A DNA stretch of 64,000 bases from the NCBI GenBank assembly GCA_016858145.1, contig JAEHOE010000083.1, positions 434,001-498,000 on the forward strand. The letters run 5' to 3'. The DNA comes from Edaphochlamys debaryana. Its lineage: Eukaryota; Chlorophyta; Chlorophyceae; Chlamydomonadales. The notes below the pieces were generated by a model. It did no database searches, was not told where the DNA came from, and was given only the letters and a program-made list of their open reading frames with translations. Made by a program: the position numbers and the translations under genes. This document shows, piece by piece, positions 53,646 to 64,000 of this stretch (the stretch's first letter is position 1; each line of letters starts with the position of its first letter).

Positions 53646-56600
53646 GCGGCCTCTGGGCCAGGTGGTCCCGTTACTGTCCCCTTGGAGCTGCTGAGGGACG
53701 TCGCAGGCGGGCTCGCGCCGAACGCCTGGCCCCTGGGGCTCGTCGCAGCCTTGGCGGGACACATAAGCGTCGCAAGGTGGGATGTGAGAGCCATTGCAGC
53801 CCCGAAGCCCCGCCCAGGCCATGGTCAAGTTTTCCGCACTTTGTCGTTGCTTTCGATCTTCACAAGTTTCCAAGCGGGAAGCGTGCTAGTACTAGGCAGC
53901 TGTCATAGTGGGGAACGGAAACCGTCGGAGACCTTGCCCGCTCAGCCCACGAGGGTTATCCGCACGTGGTCGTTGTGTTGGGGCTTGGACTGGGCTGGGC
54001 TTCCCGTAAGTCCCGTTCGCCACAGGGTGCGTACCTCCACCTGCTTCGTCGGTTGTTAACAGCAACTGAACTCTAGGATGCGCCCAGCCATCAATTCGCC
54101 TTCGCCCCGCACGCACCACGCCATCCTCTTGCCATCTATCCCGCCCAGATTGTACGGCACCACCGACGACGGCTCCCGCCTGGTGCTCCTGGCGAGCGCC
54201 ACGCCCGATGCCGAGCAGGGGTGCTGCGAGGCCGACGGCCTGACGCCCGGATGGTCGGTTGAGGTGGAGCCGGCAGTGGGCAGCGGCAGGGCCTCGCCCC
54301 CGGCCCTCCTGCTACAGAGAGCGGTGGCGGCGGAGGTGAGCGGGCACTTGTGAGGCGGGCCAGGGTCAGCCTTTGCAGGCGCTCGACTCACGTCCGATGC
54401 TCAAGCGCTGTGTTTTGACCCGTCAACCTCTCACCCGTACCCTCCAGGTGCCGGCGACGTACCGCCTGCTTCGCCCTTCCATGAGCTCCGACGACACCTC
54501 TGGCGCTGCGTCCGAGTCCGAGCCCGCCGACTGCCTCCGGGAGCACTTCGCCCACGCCTGCACCGTCTTCGCAGCCCTGCCCCTCACGGGCGGCCAAACG
54601 CGAAGTCGTGCGTCCGGCAGCCCCCGCCCCGCGGCCGGATTCCTGTGGCTTGCCTGCCCAGACACACACGCTGCGGCGGGGCTCCTGCAGTCCCCCGCAG
54701 CCCTGTCGCAGCTAGGCTGGGCGGTATCAATCGCCCTCGCCCCCGCCTGCGCTCCTCCCCCGTCGAGCCTGCTGGAGAGTTCCCAGGCAGCTCCCCCAGC
54801 CCTGCTGTCTTGCTGGCTGGCCGCCGCTGCCGGCTCGCTGCGGCGTGTGCACGACAGCCCCACCCTGCACGCCCTGGTGGCTGAGCTGTGCCGCTGTGTG
54901 GAGGAGCAGGTGCAGCTGGCGTGCCGCGTGGAGGCGCGCTGCCGGGTGGCGCTCCTGCCCTACGACGGAGCGGCCTCGGCCTTCCTGCTGCAGCCGGACG
55001 CGCAGCCGCCGGCCGGAGGCTCGGTCAACACGGCGGCTGCGGAGGCCAGGGGCGCATCCACACCCCGCCTGGCCGCCTTCTCGCTCTCCGCGGCTGAGGT
55101 GCCGGCAGATGCAGTCGCAGCTGTCACAGCGGCTGTCAAGGTCCGGGCTCAGAGCCTGGCGGCTTCAAGGTGAGACATCACAACAAACCAAACGGTCCCA
55201 TTCCTGCGTGCTTCGGCCGTTCTGCATGTCACCAATCAGCGCCTACCCGTTTTCCAATCTTTGCAGGGGCGCTGGAGACTCCCGGGCCCCTTCCGCAAGC
55301 AAAGCGCCGCCGGGCCGCTCAGCCTCGCAGCACGCGCTGGCCCGGTCCCCATCCAACAACCTGGACGCCGCGGGCGCCAGCGGACGAGGCGGTCAGGGCG
55401 TCATGGCCATCCTGCTGCGGCCCGGCAGCAGCGCCTCCATCCCCGTGCCACGCACCTCCTGCTCATCGCCCTGCCGTACGAACGCCGGCGGCGTCGGCAC
55501 GGGTCCGGTCACCGGCGGCAGCGTGCGCATCGTGCAGCTGCCGTTCCCTGCGCTGGAGCGGCCGCCCTCGACGGCGGCAATCACAGCGCCGCTGTCCCAT
55601 GCCCACTCGAGCGCGCTGCAGGGCCCGCTGCCACCACCGCCGTCGCTGCATGCCCGGGCGTTCGAGGCCTCGCACACGCTGCTGGGGAAGCTGGCGGTGA
55701 CTGCTCCTTCATTCGCCAGTAATGCCGCGCCCCGTCACCTCAAGGCGCCTGGCCGCCGCATCGCTTCACCGGGGCCCAGCAGCCCAGATGCCGACCGTGC
55801 AAGCCTGGCTGCATCCGCCGTCAGCCTCAAGGGCTCAGCAGGCGGCCCCGAGTCTGGCCCCCGAGCGAGGGGCGGCGGCTCGAGCGCGCTGGGGCTGACC
55901 GTGCCCGACGTCGCCCGCTGGCTGCAAGGTGAGAGCTCAAGGGCAGGGCAGGACCGAAAGCGCCCAGGCTGCTTGCATGGCAATCCCACGCAGACTTGCA
56001 CATGACGCCTCCTCTGACCTCTACACCCTTCCCTGCGCAGACGTGACCCTCCCCAGTCGAGATCTGTACCTGGTGACGGGAGGCGCACTCCCCACCTGCC
56101 TCGTGCTGGTGGGACTGCCCCTCAGAGACCCGACCGCTGCGAGCCTGGACCTGCAAGCGCCTGCCCTTGTGAGCACGGACAACCTCGGCGGCGGCCGGTC
56201 ATCTCCCCGGAAGGAAGAGGGCGGGATGCTCGCCGTCTACCTGGCGTTCCCCACGCCACTGCCGCCTCCGCTGCTCGAAGCCGTCCGTGAGGCCGCCTGC
56301 GTTGTCATGGGGCAGGTGAGCCGGCGACGGGCGGAAGGATGGCACGAGTTCCGCATTTCAGTACCACCTGTATGTCTAACTCGCGGCTGCGCCCCATTGT
56401 CCTCAGCTGCTGGCCGCCCCGCTGCGTGCCAAGCTGAGCGGCGACCTGGCGCCCGAGCTGTCGACCCTCCGCTCGGGCGTCCCGGGGTCCTACGCGGTGC
56501 TCCACTCGCCGCCGCCGCCCAGCCCCGCAGCCGCGGCCGCGGCCGTAGCCGCCGCAGGCTCCCCCTTCCAAACTCCCCACGTCACCGCGGAAGTCTGCGG

Positions 56601-59600
56601 AGGAGGCGGCGGGCCCGGCTACTCGACTCAGGTGATAACTCTGATCAGCCTTGTGGTCTCTAAATACGCCAGAGCTCCTGGCCGACTCCCGTTTCGGCTG
56701 GACAAGCCCACCGCAAGCTGAGCTCCGCCCCACGTTCAAACCCGTCGCAGAGCTTGCTCGGGGACGTTCTGCGCCCCGGCCGCCTGGCGCGCACCATCAC
56801 GCTCGACTCGCTCAACTCGCAGCAGCTCACCACACTGGAGGCACCCGAGCCCTTCAGCGGCGTCTGCGCGCAGTCCTCGGGCGCGGGGGCGGCCGGCGCG
56901 GGCCCCGCGTCCCTGACGGCGCCGAGGCACCTGGTCAACACTACGACCGCGCCGCTTGTGGCCGTGGGCTCCATCACCGCGAGCATGCCCGCCGACCTCG
57001 CCGGTGAGAGGACCGCCGAGTGCTGCTGCTCCTGCTTGCTCTCCGACTTGCCTCATGGCATCTGATCCGCCCCAGGCCTTCCCCTCTCGGTGCCGGCTCC
57101 GCAGGCCCGGACTCGGCATCGAACCAGTCGCACAGCCACATGCCCCGTTGGCCCATCAGCCGCGGGAGCTTCAAGTCCATCTCCTTCAGTCGCCGCATCG
57201 GCCTCTCGGCGCCGCTCGCCCGCGCTGTCGCGCTCGCGTCTCCGGCCCCGGCCGACTGCGCGGTGTCGGGGGTGACTGAGTCCGGCGCGTTCGCGGACTC
57301 GGAGCAGCAGACGCAGCCCACCATGGCTGCCGTACTGGCGGTGCACGAGGTACGTGTACGGCATACAGCAACTATGAGGAAATGATGCAGAGGGCGGGTG
57401 GCGATGGCACCGGGAGTGGCGAGTGCTCACTTAGCATAATGCTCGCCTCGCGGCTTCAGCTTCTTCCTGTGCGTGCTCCTTGCTTGCCTTGCGAGTTAAG
57501 CCTCTGCGTGCTGTGCGTGCTCTCGCCGCTTCCCCCAGGCCGGCCCCGCCAGCTCCGTGACCTCCCACATGCGCCCCCTCATGGAGGCCATTCTGGGAAC
57601 GCTGCGGAACCCAAGGCCGCCGCCGCCTCCCAGCGGCGAGGTGACCGCCGGAGGGGTGGCCACCGTACAGGGCTGGGACGCGGCCTGGGGCTCGACCATG
57701 CCCCAGGCGTCGGGGACTCTGGACACCCTGCCCTCCGAGAGCAACTCTTCCGCCTTCAACGCCATGTTTGGGTTTGGCTCCGGCGCCAGGTGAGCCTGGG
57801 CCATGCGACCCCGGCTTGCTGCATCCTTCTGGAGCAAACCGTGAAGGAAACCCTCGCCGCATTGCTGCAGAGACGAGGAGGCGGAGGCGGAGGACGCGGA
57901 GATGGAGGATCTGCAGGTGCGTTCGCACGTATTCAACCAAAGCGGCAAGCAGTATTAGCTCTTCTAAGTCTTGCAGACTTGTCCAATACGGACAGCTTCT
58001 GACCTCCTCCCCCTCTGCGCCCTTTCCACGCGCCCCTCCCCAGCTTCTGGAGGTCCTGGGCGAGGGCTCCGGCGGTGTGGTGCTGAGGGGCTGCTGGGGG
58101 ACCACCCCCGTCGCCGTCAAGGTGGGGCCAGCCGGGTGGGGTCGCAGTGCTATGGGGCAGCAGCGTGCTCCTTCCCTGAGTTCGTAACTGTGACGCTGGC
58201 TTGGCCGGGACGTCGTCATTGTAACCCCGCTGCCACCTCCTCCCAACCCCAGCTGATGGAGGTGCCCAACCCCGAGTCCGCCGACGCTGGCGCTCCCGAC
58301 GGCGCCGCCGACCGCATGACTGAGGCCCGGCGCGTGATGCTGCGCAACGCGATGGAGCTGGCGGTGATGAAGAGCGTGACGCACGCAAACACGCTGCAGG
58401 TGCGCAGGCGGCGCGGAGCTCCAGATTGCACCAGTGCTACTGCAGATGGAGCTCCGTGAGGGTGCCGTACTCATGCTGTCGTACGATCTCATGCAGGCGT
58501 ACGGCATCTACGACAACGTGATCCTCGCGAAGCGCCCCGCGGGACCTGGCGGCGGCCACATCTGCACCCTTCGCCGCGCCCGCGACGAGGCAGCTGCGGC
58601 CCAGGAAGCCAACCTGGGCGGTAAGCGGCGGGCATGGGCGAGCGAGTGTGAACTCTTGAGGCATAGACATCACGTTTACACGTTTTGTCCCCGCAGGCGA
58701 GGTGCTCGCTCCCGTGTGCACTGCCATCGTGATGGAGCTGTGCAGCCAGGGCTCCCTCGCCTCCGCCCTCTCGGAGCGCCGCTTCCCCCAGTTCGTGCAG
58801 CGCAGGGCCAGCAGCCAGCGCGCCTCACCGCGGGCTGGCAACGGCACGGCGGCAGAGGAGGTCGCAAACGTGCTCACAAGCGGCTTAGCAGTGGACATGC
58901 AGGTGAGAAGGAGCCTTGTATGGGCGAGCGAGTGATGTGCCTGATGAGCTGAGTTCCCCGGCGGGCCCTCACCATTATCCCTTTCTCCCGCGCGGACCGC
59001 CCCCTTCTCAGGGCATCTACCTGACGCTCCTGGAGATTGCGCTGGCGCTGCGGCACCTGCACTCCAAGCGCCTGGTGCACCGCGACGTCAAGCCCGCCAA
59101 CGTGCTTCTCCGCGCGGCACCCTCGGACCCGCGCGGCTGGACCTGCCGCCTGGCGGACTACGGCTTCGCACTAGCGCTCGACAAGCGGGTGCGTGCCGGG
59201 GTGCCGTACGTACGGCAGACCCTGATCTCTGGCATCTCTTGGCCTGAGCTGGTTTCCTGAGCTCCTCCCTCGGCCGCACCATGTCCCCTCAGGGCCCCCG
59301 TGCCAGCGGCTCCGAGGGCCCCAGCCCCAGCGGCGGCGGCAGCTCCATAATAGCGTGGGGCGAGGAAAAGGCCAGCAGCGGTGGCGGCGGCTGTGGCGGC
59401 GGCGGTGGGGGCTGGTACACGGTGCAGGACCTGGCCTGCGGCACCGTAACCCACATGGCCCCTGAGGCCATGCACCGTAACGCCCGCATCGACGCATCTG
59501 TGGACGGTGAGGCTCAGGGCACGGCTGGAGTGCTAACCCTGGCATTCAGCCCTACGTTTTCTGACGCCATCCTGCCACTTCTCCCGCCCCTCAGTGTTTG

Positions 59601-59998
59601 CCTTTGGCATCATCATGTGGGAGCTGCTGTGCAGCAAGGGCAACCGGCCCTACGCCAGGCTTCACCCGGACGACATCCCGAAAGCCGTGCTGAACGGCCT
59701 GCGACCCGTGTTTCCGTCCGGTACCCCTGCGCACTACAGGCAAGCAAGGCACTTGGGGGATTGGCTCAGAATGTACTCCATGTTGGCAAGCTGCGTGCGT
59801 GCACCCTGCGCCTGTCTGCTCCCTGATGTCCCACCTCTCATCTCTGGCCCCCTCTCCTCGCTTGCCTCCAGGGCGCTCGCCCAGGCGTGCTGGGACGCGG
59901 ACCCCTCCCGCCGCCCGCGCTCCTCCGATCTGGTGGCAGCCGTCAAGGCCCTGGTGGCGGGCGGCAGCGCGGCGCAGGCGCAGAGGGCGGCGGCGTAA
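53646..59998 (+). CDS. Large protein kinase (TKL/RAF-like), 5' end unresolved
   Basis: Eighteen exons found: 53646-53776, 54149-54335, 54448-55169, 55267-55928, 56041-56315, 56407-56631, 56751-57003, 57105-57349, 57539-57789, 57871-57916, 58044-58121, 58253-58399, 58497-58620, 58697-58902, 59012-59188, 59293-59506, 59595-59739, 59872-59998; 4215 nt, 1404 aa plus a missing start. The N-terminal ~1000 residues are unrecognised Ser/Pro/Ala-rich regulatory sequence. The kinase domain is C-terminal: LGEGSGGVV glycine loop, TTPVAVK lysine, alpha-C MELAVMK, hinge AIVMELCSQGSL, catalytic HRDVKPANVLL, ADYGF in place of DFG, then a ~65-residue Gly/Ser insert before THMAPEAM, FAFGIIMWELL and a last helix with DPSRRPRSSDLV. 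All catalytic residues except the DYG variant are present, so it is probably active on Ser/Thr. The last intron uses a GC donor (ACAG|GCAAGC at 59740). Confidence 0.88.
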
Positions 59999-62900
59999 AC
60001 GATCGAGCGCGGCACATGAAGGCAGGGGCGCCGGCCGGATTACCCCTTATTACGTACGTGACCGGCGCAGAGCGCTGGCTTGAGATTCATCTGATGGTTG
60101 GAGGGTCCCCCCTGGAGGGTCCCCCCTAGCAGGACGTATTATGAACCATGAGGCGCATGCACGCTCAGCCGCGCACTGGGCGTGTGTGGTGGTGCCGCTT
60201 TTTTGCGCAGCACTTGGCATGAGTTGGAACGCGTGAAACCACCCACAGTGTCCAGAATCCTGAGGGATGATGCTCCGCCTGCTTTGGCGGGAGGTTGTGC
60301 ACCTCAAACGCACGCTCCTTGTTCCTGCCTTGCTCGATGGTGTGTCTATCTGCAGCGCCGTCGCCCTAATGGCGTCATGCCTGATGGAGTTGCTGAAGGA
60401 CAGTAGTCAAGTCGTTAGCACGACAACGCATGCTGCTATATGAGCGCCCGAGCGCGTTCGTCTGATGGGTTTCCTGTGCAGTGTCCAGTTGTGTGATGTT
60501 TTCTGTGTGTATTTGATGTGTGGAGTAAGTCCCTCGCCCCTTTGCAGTGATTGATCCCAGTGTTGACGTCAAGCGCTGTTCCTGGCCCCCCTACCTGCTC
60601 GATGCCATGCGTCCCGTGCATTCCTCTCCCTTCGCCCTTTGGCGCCATCCCTATCGAGCAAGGACTCATACTTTTGTGACCTTCGCCCTTTCCGCAAAGG
60701 CACAGGGGTGGGCTGACGGCGCGGGACGTGCGTGGTGCTGTTATTTGAGACATGGGGTTTGGTGTTTAGGCGGTGGTTGAAGGGGAGGGGGAGATACAGC
60801 CTCTTCTCGATGCTTTTTCCCCGTGCCCGGGAAGGCGAATACCCCTGTTTGGAGTCGGGGCGCAACGTTGTCCATCCATGCAGGCTTTCTCGTGTTGGGT
60901 TCTGACCTCGTGGGTGATGCGCGTTTCCCCATTGTCTGGAATGCCTCCAACACCTCCCTGGAAGGACTCTAGTATGTGGCGGTGTTTGTGACTCTGCTGC
61001 ACCCGGCGGGCGCCTGGCTCCAAGGCTACGCCCCGAGGCCAGTCAGAGCGTGGGTTTCTGAGGTTGCGTTTTAGAGGTTGTCTTGATCCGGTCTTGATCT
61101 CCTGGTGCTACTGCCTTGCCAGTTGTCTTGGCTTTACGAATGGAAAGCGCGGTGTCTATCTGTCGGTGGGCGGCGCACCTGTTGTAGGGCACACCGATAC
61201 AGTGTTGGCGTTGCGGGACGAAGATTGGGCTTGCCGTGCACGGCGAGGATGATGGCTTGGACGGTGTGCAATTTCCGGCAAACGAATCGAGATCTATCAA
61301 GGCAGCGTTGAGGTGGATCGGTCCACACAGCCCTGCTTTGACGTGTGGGCTTGTTTCGTTGCTCCAGTGTGGGTGTGAACTGCAGCTACGGGTTGCTGGC
61401 TGGCTTTGCCGGAGATCACGTGCCTGGGTCGCGTGCTGCAGCGCCCTTACTGGGGCCTTTCTGGGTAATGCCAAAGCAGGGGCACTCTGGGGGTAGCGCG
61501 TTCGCTTGGTGTGCTCGGCTTCTTTACGAAGCATAGTAGCTTCTTTGCGGCTCGATCGTTCGTGAGGGTGCAAGAGGGGAAACCCTGGGTGCGCTGGGTA
61601 GCAAGGAGGACGGGGGTTTATGCATGCAGTGGACGGACACTGCAAGGACTGCTCACCAGAGGGCATCGGCCGGGCACATGTCCCGTATCACGTGTCGATA
61701 AATAAGCATGTGGGTTTTACTCTTCCCTTCGGTGTCGCTGTAGTCGCTTGGAGGTAAGGGGATCATCCAGCATCTTCATTTATGGGAGGGGGTGTTGGCT
61801 CGTTTTGCTCGAGGCTGCATGTGGAGGTTAGTTTGCGACTGGGGTTTTCACTCGATTATGCGGGTTTTGGTCGGAGGGCCTCCTGGGAGGCTGCAGGCTG
61901 TGCCTGCGGGCATTTGCTGCCCCTGGCCGTGGGGGCCAAGTTGGGATGAAGGCGGGCTTGTCAGGCGTGTGCCAGGCGGGACATGTCTTTTGCGGTCATG
62001 CTCGTGCCATGCACGCACGGAACTGGAGAAGCAAGTACAAAGTAGCCATGCACCAAGCAAAGAGAAGACAGGCCGCATCATGCGCAGGCGCATGCTTGCA
62101 ACGCATAAGCGTGGAGGTTGGTTTGGACGCGTTGCTCGACCTATGCTGCTGTCGGGTCGGCACACTTGTTGTTCGCTTGTTCCTCTGCAAGGCCCGGCAA
62201 TCCTTTCGAAGACGAATCAGAGGGGGCGACTTTGATAGCATCACGTAGGCGGGGCGCTAGTACGTTCCTATTCTCCTCTTTCTTCATCTATCCACCTCGC
62301 TCCGGCGTCCTGACCGGCTGATGTATTGCTGTGGGTCTGTGGATCTTAGCGGTGCCCATCAGCGGGCTGCAACCGGGTGTAGCGTATGAGCTGGTTTGAG
62401 GTCGGGGCCAGGCGGGCTGCGCTCCTGTTGTGCTGGTGCGTGCCATGAGGAGGGAGGCCTCCGAGCAAGCGCAGTAGTGCAGCAGAGTGCATCCCCACAC
62501 TTTTTGGGCCCATGACCCTACCGCCTGAACCCTGTAAGCAACCGCACTGCTTGGGCCCCCTGCTGCCTCGCCGGCAAGAGTGCTGGCTGCATGCACCGCA
62601 GGAGCTGTTTGTTCACCAGAGAGAAACCGTAGTAGTGTGTTAGAGCGGCAGCCTCCTCGGCCTGACGGTGCTCTGCCAGCACCGCAGGGAAGCTGAGGGT
62701 TTAAAACTGGCCGGCAGCTGCGCGGCGCAGGGTACTCCATGCGCGGTCCAGAGGATTGTGCCGTACACCATTCCACTGTCGAAGCCTGTCGAAGCCGTCG
62801 AACAAACCCAGTTACAAACATAACCCCGGCTCGACGGTGCCGTGCCGCACAATGAGCATGATGCCGCATGCGAACAATGCGGATATAGCTCATGGCCCCT

Positions 62901-63464
62901 TGGCCCAACACCCTAACTTCTAACATTAAAGCCCTCAATTCAACAATAAATTAAGGCTCAGGTCGGGCTCTGAGGGGCGAGCCTCCATGGCGGCCTTGCC
63001 TGTCACTGCGGTCCATTCGGCAGTGTCCACCCGGCGATGCACCGTCGAATTCACCCCAGGCGGAAGGACTTGTACGCCCAGCCGCAGGTAACGAATACAG
63101 CAGGTAGAGTGTACTCACTTGAAGCTCGCCGGCCACAGCCCTGCTGTGCTGATCAACTAGTAAACGCCCACACTAGGGCCAGGCGCCCTCACGTGTGACG
63201 GGTGCGGAAGGGACCAATGCCTTCCGCATCTAGCCTGGCTGCCTGAAGCCTGCGCACTGTGGCGCTGCTGAAAGCCTTGACTGAGTACTTCTGAGTGTGA
63301 AGGGGCCAGGGAGGCTGGTATCTCATGGCGGTCAGGTGGCGAGATCAAAGGGAAGCGGGGGGTGAAGTGGAAGGACGTGGGGATTTCCAATGGGCGGAAG
63401 TCGTGCACCAGCTGGCGGTTGACGGTTGGGCGGTTGGTGGTTGAAAGGTCAGGGACCCAGGTTT
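59999..63464. other. Gene-poor region after the kinase
   Basis: Lower GC than the gene bodies in places. Contains a 14-bp unit repeated twice (about 60099-60126). A 216-codon minus frame (62288-62938) is open but shows no domain or splice linkage. The kinase 3' UTR must begin here; no nearby TGTAA was found (the first I noted is at 62533). Confidence 0.45.
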
Positions 63465-63469
63465 TTACA
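63465..63469 (-). terminator. Possible TGTAA poly(A) signal
   Basis: TTACA on the + strand, 140 bp beyond the stop proposed at 63609 for the right-edge gene. Confidence 0.4.
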
Positions 63470-63608
63470 AAACAGAACAGGATGCCTGGCACAGGCTTTC
63501 CCATGATGATAGCGACCAGGCAAAGTGCCCGATTGCACCCAATAATCTCCTTCACTTAGGGCAGAAAGTCCCTACGGCCTCCCCACCCCCCACCGCCCTA
63601 GGGCCCAA

Positions 63609-64000
63609 CTACTTGACAATGGCTATGTAACGCGCCCTGTCCCGCCCATCCGCGTGCTCCCTAGCGCAAGCGCGAGCGGCCATGAGAATGTTTGCTCGCA
63701 CCGTCCAGCGCCACGACATTATGGTAGAGGAAGATACGGTGTATCGAGCTGTGCAAAAGGGGGGCTCAGCAAGCGTGGGTACGGGACCCTGGCTTTTGAC
63801 CTCATCGGGCGGGCCTTCGCCCCAGCCCGCGCCAGCAGCTTGAGCTCTCGGTCAATACCTGAGCGCAGCAGAGAGTTCATCTTGACTCGCCCGGCAGGCT
63901 GGGCAGCGACCTCGCCGCCCAGCTGGGGTTGCATGCAAGTGCTGTTTGTGCCCCCCACCAACTCGAGGGCAGAGCGCACGCCTACAGCCTTTCCTGGAAG
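63609..64000 (-). CDS. Putative 3'-terminal exons of a gene running off the right edge
   Basis: On the minus strand an open frame runs in from the edge (64000) and reads ...GRVKMNSLLRSG; a donor after TCAG (GTATTG, ~63858) is phase-compatible with an acceptor TTTTGCACAG at 63749. The last exon 63748-63609 then encodes ARYTVSSSTIMSWRWTVRAN and ends RARYIAIVK at a TAG. The phase match, the pyrimidine-rich acceptor and a TGTAA 140 bp downstream support a real gene end. No family is recognised and the 5' part is outside the window. Confidence 0.38.

Noticed and set aside
54845..56005. 386-codon alternative frame over the kinase N-terminal exons
   Set aside because: A Pro/Arg/Ser shadow frame; the chosen frame links by phase to both flanking exons.
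62288..62938. 216-codon minus-strand frame in the gene-poor end
   Set aside because: No domain, no splice context and no codon bias like the real genes.
1..64000. CRISPR arrays, bacterial operons, phage genes, rRNA genes
   Set aside because: I scanned for regularly spaced repeats, Shine-Dalgarno-led gene clusters and rRNA signatures and saw none; all supported genes are intron-split nuclear genes.

Overview
The window looks like nuclear DNA of a green alga of the Chlamydomonas/Volvox group (Chlamydomonadales); the species cannot be named from the sequence. It is very GC-rich. The genes are split by many short GT-AG introns plus a few GC-AG introns. The codon-level exon chains encode eukaryote-specific proteins, and the 3' ends that can be placed carry the chlorophyte polyadenylation signal TGTAA rather than AATAAA. 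Exon coordinates below were derived by hand from splice sites and reading-frame phase. In every gene model the exon lengths add up to an open frame, but no cDNA evidence was available.

Layout. 1-3113: the 3' part of an L1-like LINE retrotransposon, with a reverse transcriptase that carries a proline-rich minisatellite and a frameshift. 3114-7640: a repeat-rich block with a ~620-bp inverted repeat around a ~2.6-kb spacer and a ~320-bp direct repeat. One copy of the direct repeat holds an intact tRNA-Glu(CTC) and the other a truncated one; a tRNA-Asp(GTC) with an intron follows. 9069-12145 (-): RRP36, an 18S rRNA processing factor. 13974-17021 (+): a DUF1295 steroid-5-alpha-reductase-like membrane enzyme. 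17931-19223 (-): an unrecognised lysine-rich protein. 20017-25681 (-): a BTB-BACK protein of the plant LRB/POB1 type. 26570-27917 (-): an unrecognised Pro/Gly-rich protein. 28621-33572 (+): a large Gly/Met/RGG-rich protein, followed in its putative 3' UTR by a 566-bp MITE-like element. 35364-37519 (-): a plastid-targeted-looking polyketide cyclase/START-like (SRPBCC) protein. 38298-41059 (+): a membrane protein with a C-terminal EF-hand-like pair. 42901-44911 (+): a MARCH-type RING-CH ubiquitin ligase. 46109-47299 (-): an IscA-type Fe-S assembly protein. 47704-52507 (+): a TMF-type golgin coiled-coil protein. 53646-59998 (+): a large protein kinase whose 5' end is not resolved. The last 4 kb is mostly empty, with a probable terminal exon pair of another minus-strand gene at the right edge.

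The genes are not one pathway. They are a typical algal mix: ribosome biogenesis (RRP36, tRNAs), ubiquitination (BTB-BACK adaptor, RING-CH ligase), Fe-S assembly, Golgi tethering and signalling. Several pairs are divergent with short shared promoters (47300-47703, 27918-28620, 37520-38297) or convergent with closely spaced poly(A) signals (34491/34738, 45315/45596). I found no bacterial-type system, CRISPR array or virus. The most unusual things are the minisatellite inside the LINE reverse transcriptase, the rearranged tRNA/inverted-repeat block, the 16-nt micro-exon and split BTB domain of the BTB-BACK gene, the run of inferred GC-AG introns, and the MITE in a 3' UTR.
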